A stretch of 64,000 nucleotides of DNA from CAYVUV01 sp964455095 (GCA_964455095.1 CAYVUV010000328.1:1-64000); one strand, 5' to 3'. Shown: positions 26,800 through 35,627, counted from the first letter of the stretch. Translations and numbers: made by a program. The notes: generated by a model not told the origin, from the letters alone.

Positions 26800-27708
26800 C
26801 TACGCGCGTTTGCGGGCGGCGGAGGTCGTGCCGTTCTCTGTCAGGCGCGTGATGGCGTCGATGATCCGTGGCCAGAGCGGCCGGGGCAGGTCGTGGCCCA
26901 TGCCTTCGATCAGGAGAAGCTCCGCTCCGGGCAACGCGGCCGCGGTCGCCTGACCGCCGGCGACGGGGACCAGCGGATCGGCCACGCCGTGGATGACCAG
27001 CGCCGGACAGCGCACCGCGCCGAGCGCGGCGGCGCGGCTGCCCGAGCACAGGATGGCGGCGAGTTGCCGCGCCGAGCCGGCGGGATCGAAGCAGCGGTCG
27101 TAAGAGCGCCCGGCGCGCGCGCGCAGGTCCGCTTCGTCGAACGGATAGGCAGGGCTGCCGATGGTGCGGAACACATCGACCGTGCGTTGAATGGCGCCGG
27201 CGCGATCCGGCGGCGACGGGATCAGCAGGGCCCCGACGGCGTCGGCCGTCGGCGGCGGCAGACTGGGATCGCCGGTGGTCGACATGATCGAGGTCAGGCT
27301 GGCGACGCGCTGCGGGTATTCGATCGCCAGCGCCTGCGCGATCATGCCGCCCATCGACGCACCGACCACGTGCGCGCTCGGCACGTCGAGCGCGTCGAGC
27401 AGCCCGGCGCTATCTGCCGCCAGGTCGCGCAGCAGGTAGGGCGCCGCCTTCGCGCGGTCTTCAGGGTCGCCGGCGAAGAGACTGAGCACGTCGGGCATGC
27501 CGAGATCGTGGAAATGCGTCGACAATCCGACGTCGCGGTTGTCGAAGCGGACCACCCAATGCCCGCGCGCCGCGAGCGCCGCGCAGAAGTCCTCGTCCCA
27601 CCCGAGCATCTGGGTCCCGAGCCCCATGATGAGCAGCAGCGGGCGGTCGCCGCGGTGGCCGAACGTCTCGTATTCGATCTCGATGCCGTTTGCTGGTGCG
27701 CGCGCCAT
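26800..27708 (-). CDS. Alpha/beta-fold hydrolase
   Basis: A 302-residue serine hydrolase. The nucleophile elbow G-A-S-M-G-G places the catalytic Ser at residue 118; G-L-G-T-Q-M near residue 30 supplies the oxyanion hole, and V-I-H-G-V-A-D-P plus G-M-G-H-D-L near the C-terminus provide Asp and His. Closest in style to esterases of the methylesterase/aclacinomycin-esterase group. The ATG at 27708 is used because the thirteen residues further upstream do not look conserved. Substrate is unknown. It is divergent from the short-chain reductase at 27803. Confidence 0.87.
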   Translation of the reverse strand: MARAPANGIEIEYETFGHRGDRPLLLIMGLGTQMLGWDEDFCAALAARGHWVVRFDNRDVGLSTHFHDLGMPDVLSLFAGDPEDRAKAAPYLLRDLAADSAGLLDALDVPSAHVVGASMGGMIAQALAIEYPQRVASLTSIMSTTGDPSLPPPTADAVGALLIPSPPDRAGAIQRTVDVFRTIGSPAYPFDEADLRARAGRSYDRCFDPAGSARQLAAILCSGSRAAALGAVRCPALVIHGVADPLVPVAGGQATAAALPGAELLLIEGMGHDLPRPLWPRIIDAITRLTENGTTSAARKRA

Positions 27709-27802
27709 GGTCCGACTCGCATACTGCGAATCGCGCCCGCAGCTCAACCCCGCGCCCCACCCTTGTTCTGCGGCGGCGTAACGTGCAGTATCACTGCCGC
27801 GT

Positions 27803-28588
27803 ATGGGCGAGTATCAACACGCGCTCGTCACTGGCGCGTCGACCGGGCTGGGGGCGGTGTTTGCGGAGCGCTTGGCGCGCGACCGCTGCGATCTCATTCT
27901 GGTGGCGCGCAGTCTCGATCGACTCAACCAGCTGGCGGAACGGTTGCGCGCGCGCGACGGCGTCGCGGTGCAGGTGCTGGCCGCCGACTTGACCGAGCCG
28001 CACGGCGTCGCCGCGGTGGAAGAGAAGATCGCCGGCGCGGCGGGGCTCGATCTGCTGGTCAACAACGCCGGCTTCGGCACGCTCGGCCGTTTCGCCGGGC
28101 TCGATCTCGGCGGCGAGCTCGCCGAGGTGCAGCTCAACGTCGTCGCCGTGCTGCGCCTGACCCGCGCGGCGCTGCCGGCCATGCTGGCGCGCGGCCGCGG
28201 CGCCATCATCAACGTCTCCTCGCTGGCCGGCTTCCAGCCCGGTCCGTACAACGCCACCTACACGGCCACCAAGGCGTTCGTCACCAACTTCAGCGAGTCG
28301 ATCTCCGAAGAAGTGCGCGGCACCGGCGTGCGCATCCAGGCGCTGTGCCCGGGCTTCACGCACACCGAGTTCCAAGCCCGCGCCGGACTCGACACGGCGC
28401 GCATCCCGTCCATGGCCTGGATGCAACCCGAACAGGTCATCGACGAGTCGCTCACCGCACTGAGCCGCGGCACCGTCGTCTGTGTCCCCGGCTCGCTCAA
28501 CCGCGCCCTCAAGACCTTCAGCGGCGCGGTGCCGCGCCGCGCCCTGCGGCGCTTCATGGGCGTGGCGGCCAAGCGCTCGATCACGTAA
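27803..28588 (+). CDS. Short-chain dehydrogenase/reductase (possible 3-ketosphinganine-type reductase)
   Basis: A 261-residue NAD(P)-dependent oxidoreductase: T-G-A-S-T-G-L-G at residues 10-17, N-N-A-G at 87-90, catalytic Ser around 139-140, and Y153-T-A-T-K157. The Arg after beta strand 2 (V-A-R-S) favours NADP(H). It is 69 bp upstream of the serine-palmitoyltransferase-like gene on the same strand. In a sphingolipid pathway a reductase of this fold reduces the 3-keto product, so this is a natural candidate; but SDRs are numerous and the assignment rests on position only. Confidence 0.88.
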   Translation: MGEYQHALVTGASTGLGAVFAERLARDRCDLILVARSLDRLNQLAERLRARDGVAVQVLAADLTEPHGVAAVEEKIAGAAGLDLLVNNAGFGTLGRFAGLDLGGELAEVQLNVVAVLRLTRAALPAMLARGRGAIINVSSLAGFQPGPYNATYTATKAFVTNFSESISEEVRGTGVRIQALCPGFTHTEFQARAGLDTARIPSMAWMQPEQVIDESLTALSRGTVVCVPGSLNRALKTFSGAVPRRALRRFMGVAAKRSIT

Positions 28589-28657
28589 CCCCCGGGGCGG
28601 CAACGGGTCGCCGCCCACCCTATTGACGCCTGAACCGAAGCTCAGTAACGAGGTCCG

Positions 28658-30022
28658 ATGGCTGCAAAGAGGTCAACAGCGAAACCGGCAGCGCCACGCG
28701 CCAGCAAGCGCGGGGCGCCCCGTCGCCGCAAGCCGCGCGACGTGCGGGCTGCCTTCCTGCGCGGCTTCGACGACCTGCTCGGTCAGGTAGAGGCGGCGCG
28801 CCAGGCGGAAGCCTATCCGTTCTACACCCGCATCGACGAGGCCGAGCAGGGCAACGCCGGCACCCGGCGCGGCGAGCCGCCGATCATCATGGTCGCCAAC
28901 GACTATCTCGGCCTGGCCGGCGATCCGCGCGTCGCCGCCGCGGCGCGCCAGGCGATCGCCGATCTCGGCACCAGCCGGTGCGCCTCGCCGCTCGCCGGCG
29001 GCTACACCAGCCTGCACGCCCGCCTCGAGACCCACCTCGCGGCGTTCCTCGAGCAAGAGACCGCGACCCTGTTCGCCTCCGGCTATCAGGCCAACGTCGG
29101 CGTCATCTCGGCGCTGGTCGGCCGCGGCGACCTGATCGTCAGCGATCTCTTCGACCACGCCTCGATCGTCGACGGCGCCCGCCTGTCGGGCGCCGAGGTG
29201 CGATTCTTCCAGCACAACAGCCCCAAGCATCTCGAAGCGATCCTCGCGCGCGAAGAAGGCACCCGGCGCGTGCTGGTCGCCGTCGAGGGCATCTACAGCG
29301 CCGACGGCGATATCGCGCGCATCCCCGAGCTCTGCGCCGTGGCGCATGCGCACGGCGCCCTGCTGCTGGTCGACGAGGCGCATTCGCTCGGCGTCCTCGG
29401 CCACCGCGGCGCCGGCGCGGCCGAGCACTTCGGCATGCTGCGCGACGTCGACGTGATCGTCGGCACGATGAGCAAATCGCTGTCGAGCGTCGGCGGCTTC
29501 GTCGCTGCCGACACCGGGCTGATCGACGTCATCCGCCACAGCGCCCGGGCGCTGATCTTCTCCGCCGCGCTGCCGCCGGCCAACGCGGCCGCGGCGCTGA
29601 CCGCCCTGCAGATTCTCGAAACCGAGCCGGCCCGGCGCAAGCGCCTGTGGCACAACGCCATGCGTTTCCTGAAAGGCCTGCGCGCGCTGGGATTCGACAC
29701 GCTCGGCAGCGAGACGCCGGTCATCCCGGTGCTGGTCGGTGACCCCGCGCGCACGTTCGAGCTCACCGCTCGCCTGCGCGACCGCGGCGTGTACGTCTGC
29801 CCGGCCGTGCCGCCCATGGTCCAGAGCCACCTGAGCCGCATCCGCGCCCACGTCACCGCCGCGCACGACGACGCCACGCTCGACGCGGCGCTGGCGCGCA
29901 TCGGCGAGGTCGGTAGCGCACTCGGCCTGACGCGCGCGCGTGCTTCCGCCCCGGCGCGTGCCGGCCGCACGCCACGCGCCGCCACCGCCGCGCGGAAGAT
30001 TCCCTCCAAGCTCGCGATCTAG
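28658..30022 (+). CDS. Alpha-oxoamine synthase, serine palmitoyltransferase-like
   Basis: A 454-residue PLP enzyme that condenses an amino acid with an acyl thioester and releases CO2. Seen are A-S-G-Y-Q-A-N near residue 145, V-D-E-A-H-S-L-G near 240, and the PLP lysine K273 in G-T-M-S-K-S-L-S-S-V-G-G. That S-K-S-x4-G-G form, followed by S-A-A-L-P-P, resembles serine palmitoyltransferases more than BioF (G-K-G) or Kbl (G-K-A). Basic Ala/Arg tails extend both ends. An acyl carrier protein and an acyl-AMP ligase follow directly, the gene set described for sphingolipid synthesis in Caulobacter. 8-Amino-7-oxononanoate synthase is less likely because no biotin gene is nearby. Confidence 0.85.
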   Translation: MAAKRSTAKPAAPRASKRGAPRRRKPRDVRAAFLRGFDDLLGQVEAARQAEAYPFYTRIDEAEQGNAGTRRGEPPIIMVANDYLGLAGDPRVAAAARQAIADLGTSRCASPLAGGYTSLHARLETHLAAFLEQETATLFASGYQANVGVISALVGRGDLIVSDLFDHASIVDGARLSGAEVRFFQHNSPKHLEAILAREEGTRRVLVAVEGIYSADGDIARIPELCAVAHAHGALLLVDEAHSLGVLGHRGAGAAEHFGMLRDVDVIVGTMSKSLSSVGGFVAADTGLIDVIRHSARALIFSAALPPANAAAALTALQILETEPARRKRLWHNAMRFLKGLRALGFDTLGSETPVIPVLVGDPARTFELTARLRDRGVYVCPAVPPMVQSHLSRIRAHVTAAHDDATLDAALARIGEVGSALGLTRARASAPARAGRTPRAATAARKIPSKLAI

Positions 30023-30042
30023 CGCACACCCGGCCGACGCGC

Positions 30043-30390
30043 ATGACTCGACGGCAATCTTCCCCGCCGCGCGCGCCCCGCGCGCGCTTCACGGTCGAGC
30101 AGGTGCGCGACACGCTGCGGCAATTGATCGAGCAGAACGCCGGCATTCCGCCCACCAGCGTGCGCGACGACTCGACCATCGACGGCGATCTGGCCATGGA
30201 CTCGATGTCGTTCGTCTCCTTGCAGGTCGCGGTCGAGGAAACGTTCGACATCCGCTGCGATGCCGAGGACTTCGAGGCGTGCAACCGCTTCGACGCCATC
30301 GCCGCCCTGATCCACGAGCGCACCGCCGCGCCCGCTCCGAAACGACTCACCGGCGCGCCGGCCCGGCCGAAGGCAAAGAAGAAGCGTTAG
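30043..30390 (+). CDS. Acyl carrier protein
   Basis: A 115-residue carrier protein. The phosphopantetheine attachment serine is Ser54 in A-M-D-S-M-S-F, with the usual preceding D-S-T-I-D-G-D-L and following E-E-T-F-D-I. The protein has a basic N-terminal extension and a Lys-rich tail, unlike the 78-residue acidic housekeeping ACP, so it is a specialised carrier. It lies 20 bp after the serine-palmitoyltransferase-like gene and 5 bp before the acyl-AMP ligase, and most simply delivers the acyl group from the ligase to the synthase. Confidence 0.9.
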   Translation: MTRRQSSPPRAPRARFTVEQVRDTLRQLIEQNAGIPPTSVRDDSTIDGDLAMDSMSFVSLQVAVEETFDIRCDAEDFEACNRFDAIAALIHERTAAPAPKRLTGAPARPKAKKKR

Positions 30391-30395
30391 CCGGC

Positions 30396-32183
30396 ATGGC
30401 CGCAACGACCAAACTCTCCTCCGTGCGCCCGGCGCGTGCCGCCGTGACCGACCCGGCCATGTTGCGCGGCATCGCGCACGACACGCTGCTCGAGTGTTTC
30501 GCCGAGCGCGCGCGGCACGGGCGCCGCATCGCGTTTCGCATCGAGAACCTGCACGAGCCGGTGCGCGCGGTCAGCCGCGCCGAGTTGGCGGACGGCCTCG
30601 AACAGGCGGCGCGCCGCTTGCGGCGGCTCGGCGTGCGGCGCGGCGATCGCGTCATGCTGGTGCTGCCGACCAGCGCCGACTTCGTCACCTTTTTCTGGGG
30701 CGCGCTGCGCGCCGCGGCGACGCCGGTACCGGCCTATCCGCCCGCCGGCTGGCGCCAGCTGGCCGCGTTCGCCGACTCGCTCGGCCGCATGGTGGCGGCC
30801 ACCAGGGCGCGGCTGGTGATCGTCCCGGCGGTGCTGCGCGACCTGCTGCACGACAACGCGCCCCCGGGACTGGCCGGCACGAAGATCGTCGCACCCGAGG
30901 ACGTCTGGGCCGCCGCGCCGGCGGCCGACCTGCCGGCACCGCCGGGGCCCGAAGACCTCGCCTTGATCCAGTTCTCGTCCGGCAGCACCGGCGACCCGCG
31001 CGGCATCTGCCTGACGCAAACGAATCTGCTCTCCAACATCCGCGGCTTCGCGCAGCGTATGGTGCTGCAGCGCGACGACGTGCTGGTGAGCTGGCTGCCG
31101 CTCTACCACGACATGGGGCTGATCGGCACGATGATCGCGCCGCTCGCCATCGGCATGCCGCTGGTGCTGTTTCCGCCGACGGATTTTCTGCGCGACCCGG
31201 CCTTCTGGCTGCGCGTGATGGGCCGCTATGGCGCCACCATCAGCGTCGCGCCGCAGTTCGCCTACAGCCTGTGCGACCGCAAGGTCGACCCGCGCATGTT
31301 GGCGGACGTGGATCTCTCACCGCTGCGCATCCTGCTCAACGGCGCCGAGCCGATTCACGCCGCCGACCTCGCCGCCTTCCAGAAGCGCTACCGCCGTCTC
31401 GGGCTGCGCCGCAACGTGGTGACGCCCTGCTACGGTCTCGCCGAAGGCACGCTGGCCGTCTGCATGCGCCCACCCGAACGCGCCTTGACGACGCGGCGCC
31501 GGCGCAGCGAGGACGAGGTCGGCACGGCAGGGCACGACCCCCTGGTCGCGTCGGTCGGCCCGCCGCTCGACGGCGTCGAGGTACGCGTGCGCGCCGCCGA
31601 CGGCAAGTGGCAGCCGGACCTCGCCGTCGGCGAGATCTGCGTACGCGCGCCGTCGGTCTGCAGTGGTCACCTGACACCGGCGGGCGTCGTCCCGGCCGTC
31701 GACTCGCACGGCTGGCTGCACACCGGCGACCTCGGCTTTCTCTCCCGCGGCGAGCTGTACGTCACCGGTCGCAAGAAGGATCTCATCATCATCGGCGGCC
31801 GCAATCTCTACCCGCAGGAGATCGAAGCCGAGGTCGGCGCCCTGCCCGGCTTCCGGCCCGGGCGCGTCGCCGCGTTCGGCGTCGACGATGCGGCGCGCGG
31901 CACCGAAGTGCTGGTCGTGGTGGCGGAGTCGCACGAGCGCGGCACGGCCGATCCCGCCGCCGCGCTCGCCGCCGTGCGCCAGCGCTTGCTGGCACAGTTC
32001 GGCATCGCGCCGCACGACGTCGTGCTCGTTGGCCGCGGCGAGCTGCCGCTGACCAGCAGCGGCAAGCTGCGCCGCTTCGAGGCGCGCGCCGCCTACGAGC
32101 GCGGCGCGCTCGAGAGCGTCATCCACCGACTACAGGCCCCGGCGCCGCGGCGCCGCGCCCGCGCTCAGCGAAAAGCGCCCTGA
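30396..32183 (+). CDS. Fatty-acyl-AMP ligase / acyl-ACP synthetase
   Basis: A 595-residue adenylating enzyme of the fatty-acyl-AMP ligase class. Motifs include I-Q-F-S-S-G-S-T-G-D-P-R-G near residue 195, the class hallmark L-Y-H-D-M-G-L-I-G near 235, Y-G-L-A-E-G-T near 350, and T-G-R-K-K-D-L-I-I-I-G-G-R-N near 460. It should activate a fatty acid as acyl-AMP and load it on the adjacent ACP, rather than on CoA. The ATG at 30396 is five bases after the ACP stop. Its 3' end overlaps that of the convergent nucleotidyltransferase gene by 19 bases. Confidence 0.92.
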   Translation: MAATTKLSSVRPARAAVTDPAMLRGIAHDTLLECFAERARHGRRIAFRIENLHEPVRAVSRAELADGLEQAARRLRRLGVRRGDRVMLVLPTSADFVTFFWGALRAAATPVPAYPPAGWRQLAAFADSLGRMVAATRARLVIVPAVLRDLLHDNAPPGLAGTKIVAPEDVWAAAPAADLPAPPGPEDLALIQFSSGSTGDPRGICLTQTNLLSNIRGFAQRMVLQRDDVLVSWLPLYHDMGLIGTMIAPLAIGMPLVLFPPTDFLRDPAFWLRVMGRYGATISVAPQFAYSLCDRKVDPRMLADVDLSPLRILLNGAEPIHAADLAAFQKRYRRLGLRRNVVTPCYGLAEGTLAVCMRPPERALTTRRRRSEDEVGTAGHDPLVASVGPPLDGVEVRVRAADGKWQPDLAVGEICVRAPSVCSGHLTPAGVVPAVDSHGWLHTGDLGFLSRGELYVTGRKKDLIIIGGRNLYPQEIEAEVGALPGFRPGRVAAFGVDDAARGTEVLVVVAESHERGTADPAAALAAVRQRLLAQFGIAPHDVVLVGRGELPLTSSGKLRRFEARAAYERGALESVIHRLQAPAPRRRARAQRKAP

Positions 32184-33106
32184 CGGTAGAGGCGCCAGGC
32201 CGCCGCGCCGAGCCCGAGCAACGGATGGCGCTGCGAGCGCCAGCTCGGATCGATGGCGACGCCCGAGTGGCGCTCGATCTTCCACAGCACGTAGTCGACC
32301 CCACCCTCGAACGTCAGCGCGCCCTTGCCGATGCGCAGCACCGAGAGCACCTTGCCGAGGGCGCGGCGCATCATCCACGCCGCCGGCGCCCACCGCCGCG
32401 CCGACTCCGGCGCCGCGAGGTCGACGGAGCCATCCGACTGCATGCGGACCGCGAACGGCAGCGCGTCGCCGACGGCAGCCGTCGCGCGGGCGTAGCGCTC
32501 CGGCGCGGCGTCGAACAGGCGGCGCGCCGCGTCGGCGCGTTCGGAGCGCAGCTCGGTGGCGTACGTCGCGCGCAAACCAGTGGTCCACAACTCGGCGACC
32601 GAGACATGCGCCGGCAACAGCGGCGCGACGCGCTGCACGAAGGTCACCACCGCGCCGGCCACCGCGCGCACCACGCGCTCGGCCACCGCCGGCGTCTCGG
32701 CATAGACCAGGGCACACGGTTGCGCGAAGCGGGCCCAGAAGTAGGGATGGAAGCAGCGCGGCGAATTGGCGCGCGCGAAGTCGGCGAGCGAGACCACGGC
32801 GTACTTGGCGCGCACGGTGCCGCCGGCGGCCGGCACTTCGACGTAGAAGACGTTCGGCGGCAGCAGGGCGTTGAGCACCGCCAGCCAGCGGCGCGGGTAC
32901 AGATCGCGGTAGCGCTCGACCAGCACGTACAGATCGAGCACGCGGTCGCGGTCCTCGCTGTCGCGCAGGCACGAGCCGTAGAACACCACCGCCTTCACCG
33001 CCGCGCCGTGCCGCGCGCGCACCGCCGCTGTCAGCGCCGCAGCGCCGGGTGTGACCGGTTGGCGCAGCTCCTCGGCCACCAGGGCGGCGAGGGCATCGCC
33101 GCTCAT
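32165..33106 (-). CDS. Nucleotidyltransferase-fold protein, Tam41-like (candidate lipid cytidylyltransferase)
   Basis: A 313-residue protein with a polymerase-beta-type nucleotidyltransferase core: Y-G-S at residues 43-45, D58-L-Y-V-L-V after the following loop, then N-V-F-Y-V-E near 85 and A-K-Y-A-V-V-S-L near 100-107. This order (Y-G-S, Asp strand, (I/A)-K-Y-x-V-x-S) resembles Tam41/Mmp37, the mitochondrial CDP-diacylglycerol synthase. The rest is helical and unfamiliar. It is the last of three overlapping genes (ATGA with the lipid kinase). A role in activating a lipid phosphate with CTP fits the neighbours, but it is a hypothesis; a plain hypothetical nucleotidyltransferase is the safe label. 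Confidence 0.8.
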   Translation of the reverse strand: MSGDALAALVAEELRQPVTPGAAALTAAVRARHGAAVKAVVFYGSCLRDSEDRDRVLDLYVLVERYRDLYPRRWLAVLNALLPPNVFYVEVPAAGGTVRAKYAVVSLADFARANSPRCFHPYFWARFAQPCALVYAETPAVAERVVRAVAGAVVTFVQRVAPLLPAHVSVAELWTTGLRATYATELRSERADAARRLFDAAPERYARATAAVGDALPFAVRMQSDGSVDLAAPESARRWAPAAWMMRRALGKVLSVLRIGKGALTFEGGVDYVLWKIERHSGVAIDPSWRSQRHPLLGLGAAAWRLYRQGAFR

Positions 33107-34179
33107 GTGCCCTTCCGGCTCACGAAGTAGGCGCAGGCGCCGCCGCTCAATCGCAGCGGCCGGCCGGGCTGCGCGTCGAACAGCTCGCCGTCGATGGTGA
33201 AGCCGCTGTCGATATCGAGCTCGATCTCCTGCGCGTTGTGGCTGGTGTAACCGAACTCCGGCTTGACGTAGCGGTTCGACTTGCCGCGCACGATCGCCGA
33301 CGCCGCCGGGAGGATGTGGCTGACGCGCGATCGGATGGTGGTGAAGCGGATCGGCCCCGGGCCCTGGGCCCAGAACGGCCGCAGGCCGACAAACAGTCGC
33401 GTCAGGGTCGAGATGAACAGCGCGACGTAGTCGTCGGTGACCAGTGGCCTGCCATCGACCAGGCCCGAGAGGCGCATCGGCGGGATGATCGTGCCGGCCG
33501 TGCCGGTTGCCACCCTGCCGATCAGGATCGCCACCGCCAGGCCGGGCCCGAGCTCGCCGCGCAGCCCGCGCGCGTGCAGTTCTCTCTTGCAGAAGGTGAT
33601 GCCGTAGTAGACGGCGCCGGCGCCGAAGAACATGCCGAACTGCGGCGCCAGCCCCGGGCCAATATCGACCCGGATGATGTCGCGCCGCACGACGTGGCCC
33701 GCCACCCGCCCCTCGGCCGCCTCGGCGAGCAGTTGCTGCAGTGCCGGCACGGTCTTGGTGCCGGCGCCGACGTCGCCAGCGGTCATGTTCGTCGTCCCGC
33801 CCGGCAGCACGGCCAACAGCGGCATGCGCGGCGGCGGATCGCGCAGCAAGGCGGTCAGCACGCCCTGCACCGTGCCGTCACCGCCGTTGACGACGATCAG
33901 CTCGGTGTCGGCCGCCACCAGCGCGCGCACCGCCGCGTCCATCTGCTCGTACCCCTCGACCTCGAAATGCGGCACCTGGGCATGCCCCCTCAGCACCTCG
34001 AGCACTGGGGAGATCTCGGCCTTTTGCGCGTTGCGCCAGCTGAGCGGGTTGTTGATCGATCCGACGCGGATCGGCCGCGCCAGCCGGTACGGCGCCTCGA
34101 TGGCGGGCGGCAGGTCGAGCGCGGCCGGCGACTCGATCGCTCCGGCGCGGATTCCAGCGAGCGAGGCCATCCGGTTCAC
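33103..34179 (-). CDS. Lipid kinase, diacylglycerol/sphingosine/ceramide kinase family
   Basis: A 358-residue DAGK-catalytic-domain protein. The phosphate-donor loop is N-G-G-D-G-T-V-Q-G near residues 93-101; N-P-L-S near residue 40 and P-G-G-T-T-N-M near 130 are the other family marks, and the C-terminal beta domain ends with F-T-I-D-G-E-L-F. It should phosphorylate a lipid hydroxyl (diacylglycerol, sphingoid base or ceramide) at the inner membrane. The start is taken as GTG at 34179, which overlaps the stop of the CDP-alcohol transferase as GTGA; ATG at 34170 is also possible. Position next to a serine-palmitoyltransferase locus makes ceramide or a sphingoid base a plausible substrate. Confidence 0.9.
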   Translation of the reverse strand: MNRMASLAGIRAGAIESPAALDLPPAIEAPYRLARPIRVGSINNPLSWRNAQKAEISPVLEVLRGHAQVPHFEVEGYEQMDAAVRALVAADTELIVVNGGDGTVQGVLTALLRDPPPRMPLLAVLPGGTTNMTAGDVGAGTKTVPALQQLLAEAAEGRVAGHVVRRDIIRVDIGPGLAPQFGMFFGAGAVYYGITFCKRELHARGLRGELGPGLAVAILIGRVATGTAGTIIPPMRLSGLVDGRPLVTDDYVALFISTLTRLFVGLRPFWAQGPGPIRFTTIRSRVSHILPAASAIVRGKSNRYVKPEFGYTSHNAQEIELDIDSGFTIDGELFDAQPGRPLRLSGGACAYFVSRKGT

Positions 34180-35561
34180 CCGAGGCGGCGCCGCGCCGCG
34201 GAATGGGGCGCGAACGGCCGCGCCAGCCAGGGCAACGTGGGATCGTCGGCGTGCATACCGGCCAGCCACGGGTGCAGGGCGCCGCCGCCGACGCGCACGC
34301 GGATCGCTTGCGCCAGGCGCACGAGCAGAAACGCGCACGACGCGACCGTCCATGCCGCCACCGCCATCAGCCCGGCGTCGGGCCGCCCGAGTAGCAGACT
34401 GCCCGTCAAAAGGAGCAGGCACGGGTTGCGCCGCGACATGATCAGCCGAAAGTACGAATCGGCCGGTTGCCAGACGAAGATCGAGAACTTGGCGAGAAAG
34501 AAGTCGAACGCTCCCTCGACCAGGCGCCCGAAGACGTAGGCGACCAGGATGGTCTGGATCACCGGCTCGAGCGGAAAGCCGGTCAGGGACGGCGCGTAGC
34601 TGGTCAGCCCGTACCCCCATGCCCAATACCACAGCGGCGGGTGGATGATGTCGATGCCGTGGTCGAAGAGGTGGCCGAACTTGCTCGCATCGACCGTCAC
34701 GCGCGCCAACTTGCCGTCGACGGTGTCGAGAAAGGTCATCAGCCAGCCCGCCGCCAGGCCGGCGCCGTACCAGCCGGAGGCAAACAGCAACCCGGCGACC
34801 ACCGCCAGCAACAAGCTGACGGCGGTCACGCTGTTGGGTCGCACCCCCATCTCGGCGCAGCGCTTGGTCACCAGGCGCGCCGGATGGGGCCACAGCCACT
34901 TGGTCACCAGGTCGGTCACGCCCTTGTACGAGCCGTCGAACAGATAGCGTTCGAGGTCGGCCTGGCGCTCGGGAGCGATGCGCAGGGCGGCCGGCTGGGC
35001 CGACTTGAGCAGCTTGCCGACGTAGGGAGGTGAGAGGGTTTCCGGGGTGTGGACCTGCATGCCGGGCAGGTCGACCACCGGCGCGCCGGCGAGCATCTGG
35101 CGGGCGACCGCTTCGGCGCGTTCGCCGGGGACATGGGCGGCGATCACCGCCGCGTCATGCGGTCCGGCTTGCACGAGCACCGCCCTGGCCGCCGCCAGGT
35201 CCTTGATGGTCCGTTCATCGAACAGGTAGTCGGCGCGCAGCAAGACGACGCTGCCCCGGTAGCCTGCCAGCTCCCCGGTCGCGAGCACCCGCGTCACTCC
35301 CACACCGCGCAGCTGGCGGCGCAGGCGCTCATCCGAGGCGACCGACCAGAGGCGGACCGAGCAGTGCCCGACAACCGCCGCCGCGACGGGCTGTGAGTCC
35401 GGGCGCTCTCCCGTCTGCACGTGGCCATTGTTCCCGTGGCCGTTCCGCCCCGGCAACGGCCGCTCGGCGCCAGCTGGCGGGTGCGCCGGTCGCCCCGCCC
35501 CGACCGCCTCGGCTTCGTCAGCGGCGGCCGTCTCGGTAGGCGTCGTGTCGAGGGGTATCAT
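34176..35561 (-). CDS. CDP-alcohol phosphatidyltransferase with N-terminal nucleotidyltransferase-like domain
   Basis: A 461-residue membrane enzyme. The full catalytic motif D-x2-D-G-x2-A-R-x8-G-x3-D-x3-D is present around residues 273-298 (D-T-V-D-G-K-L-A-R ... G-H-L-F-D-H-G-I-D), with about six helices between 215 and 430. Residues about 55-165 form a soluble alpha/beta region (V-V-L-L-R-A-D-Y-L-F-D) like the N-terminal halves of bifunctional inositol-phosphate cytidylyltransferase/phosphatidyltransferases, but without a visible nucleotide-binding G-x-G-x-R loop, so probably inactive or regulatory. It joins a CDP-linked group to an alcohol. ATG at 35561 is preferred over a TTG two codons earlier. 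First gene of the overlapping trio, 66 bp after lptG. Confidence 0.9.
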   Translation of the reverse strand: MIPLDTTPTETAAADEAEAVGAGRPAHPPAGAERPLPGRNGHGNNGHVQTGERPDSQPVAAAVVGHCSVRLWSVASDERLRRQLRGVGVTRVLATGELAGYRGSVVLLRADYLFDERTIKDLAAARAVLVQAGPHDAAVIAAHVPGERAEAVARQMLAGAPVVDLPGMQVHTPETLSPPYVGKLLKSAQPAALRIAPERQADLERYLFDGSYKGVTDLVTKWLWPHPARLVTKRCAEMGVRPNSVTAVSLLLAVVAGLLFASGWYGAGLAAGWLMTFLDTVDGKLARVTVDASKFGHLFDHGIDIIHPPLWYWAWGYGLTSYAPSLTGFPLEPVIQTILVAYVFGRLVEGAFDFFLAKFSIFVWQPADSYFRLIMSRRNPCLLLLTGSLLLGRPDAGLMAVAAWTVASCAFLLVRLAQAIRVRVGGGALHPWLAGMHADDPTLPWLARPFAPHSAARRRLG

Positions 35562-35627
35562 GCGCAACGGGTTGGCCGGGCCCGGGGGGCTGGTCCCCTC
35601 CCGAGGCCGGCAGTCATACCTAGGAAA

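Noticed and set aside
28658..30022. 8-amino-7-oxononanoate synthase (BioF)
   Set aside because: The PLP motif is S-K-S-type with G-G, and there are no biotin genes; the ACP and acyl-AMP ligase neighbours fit a lipid pathway better.
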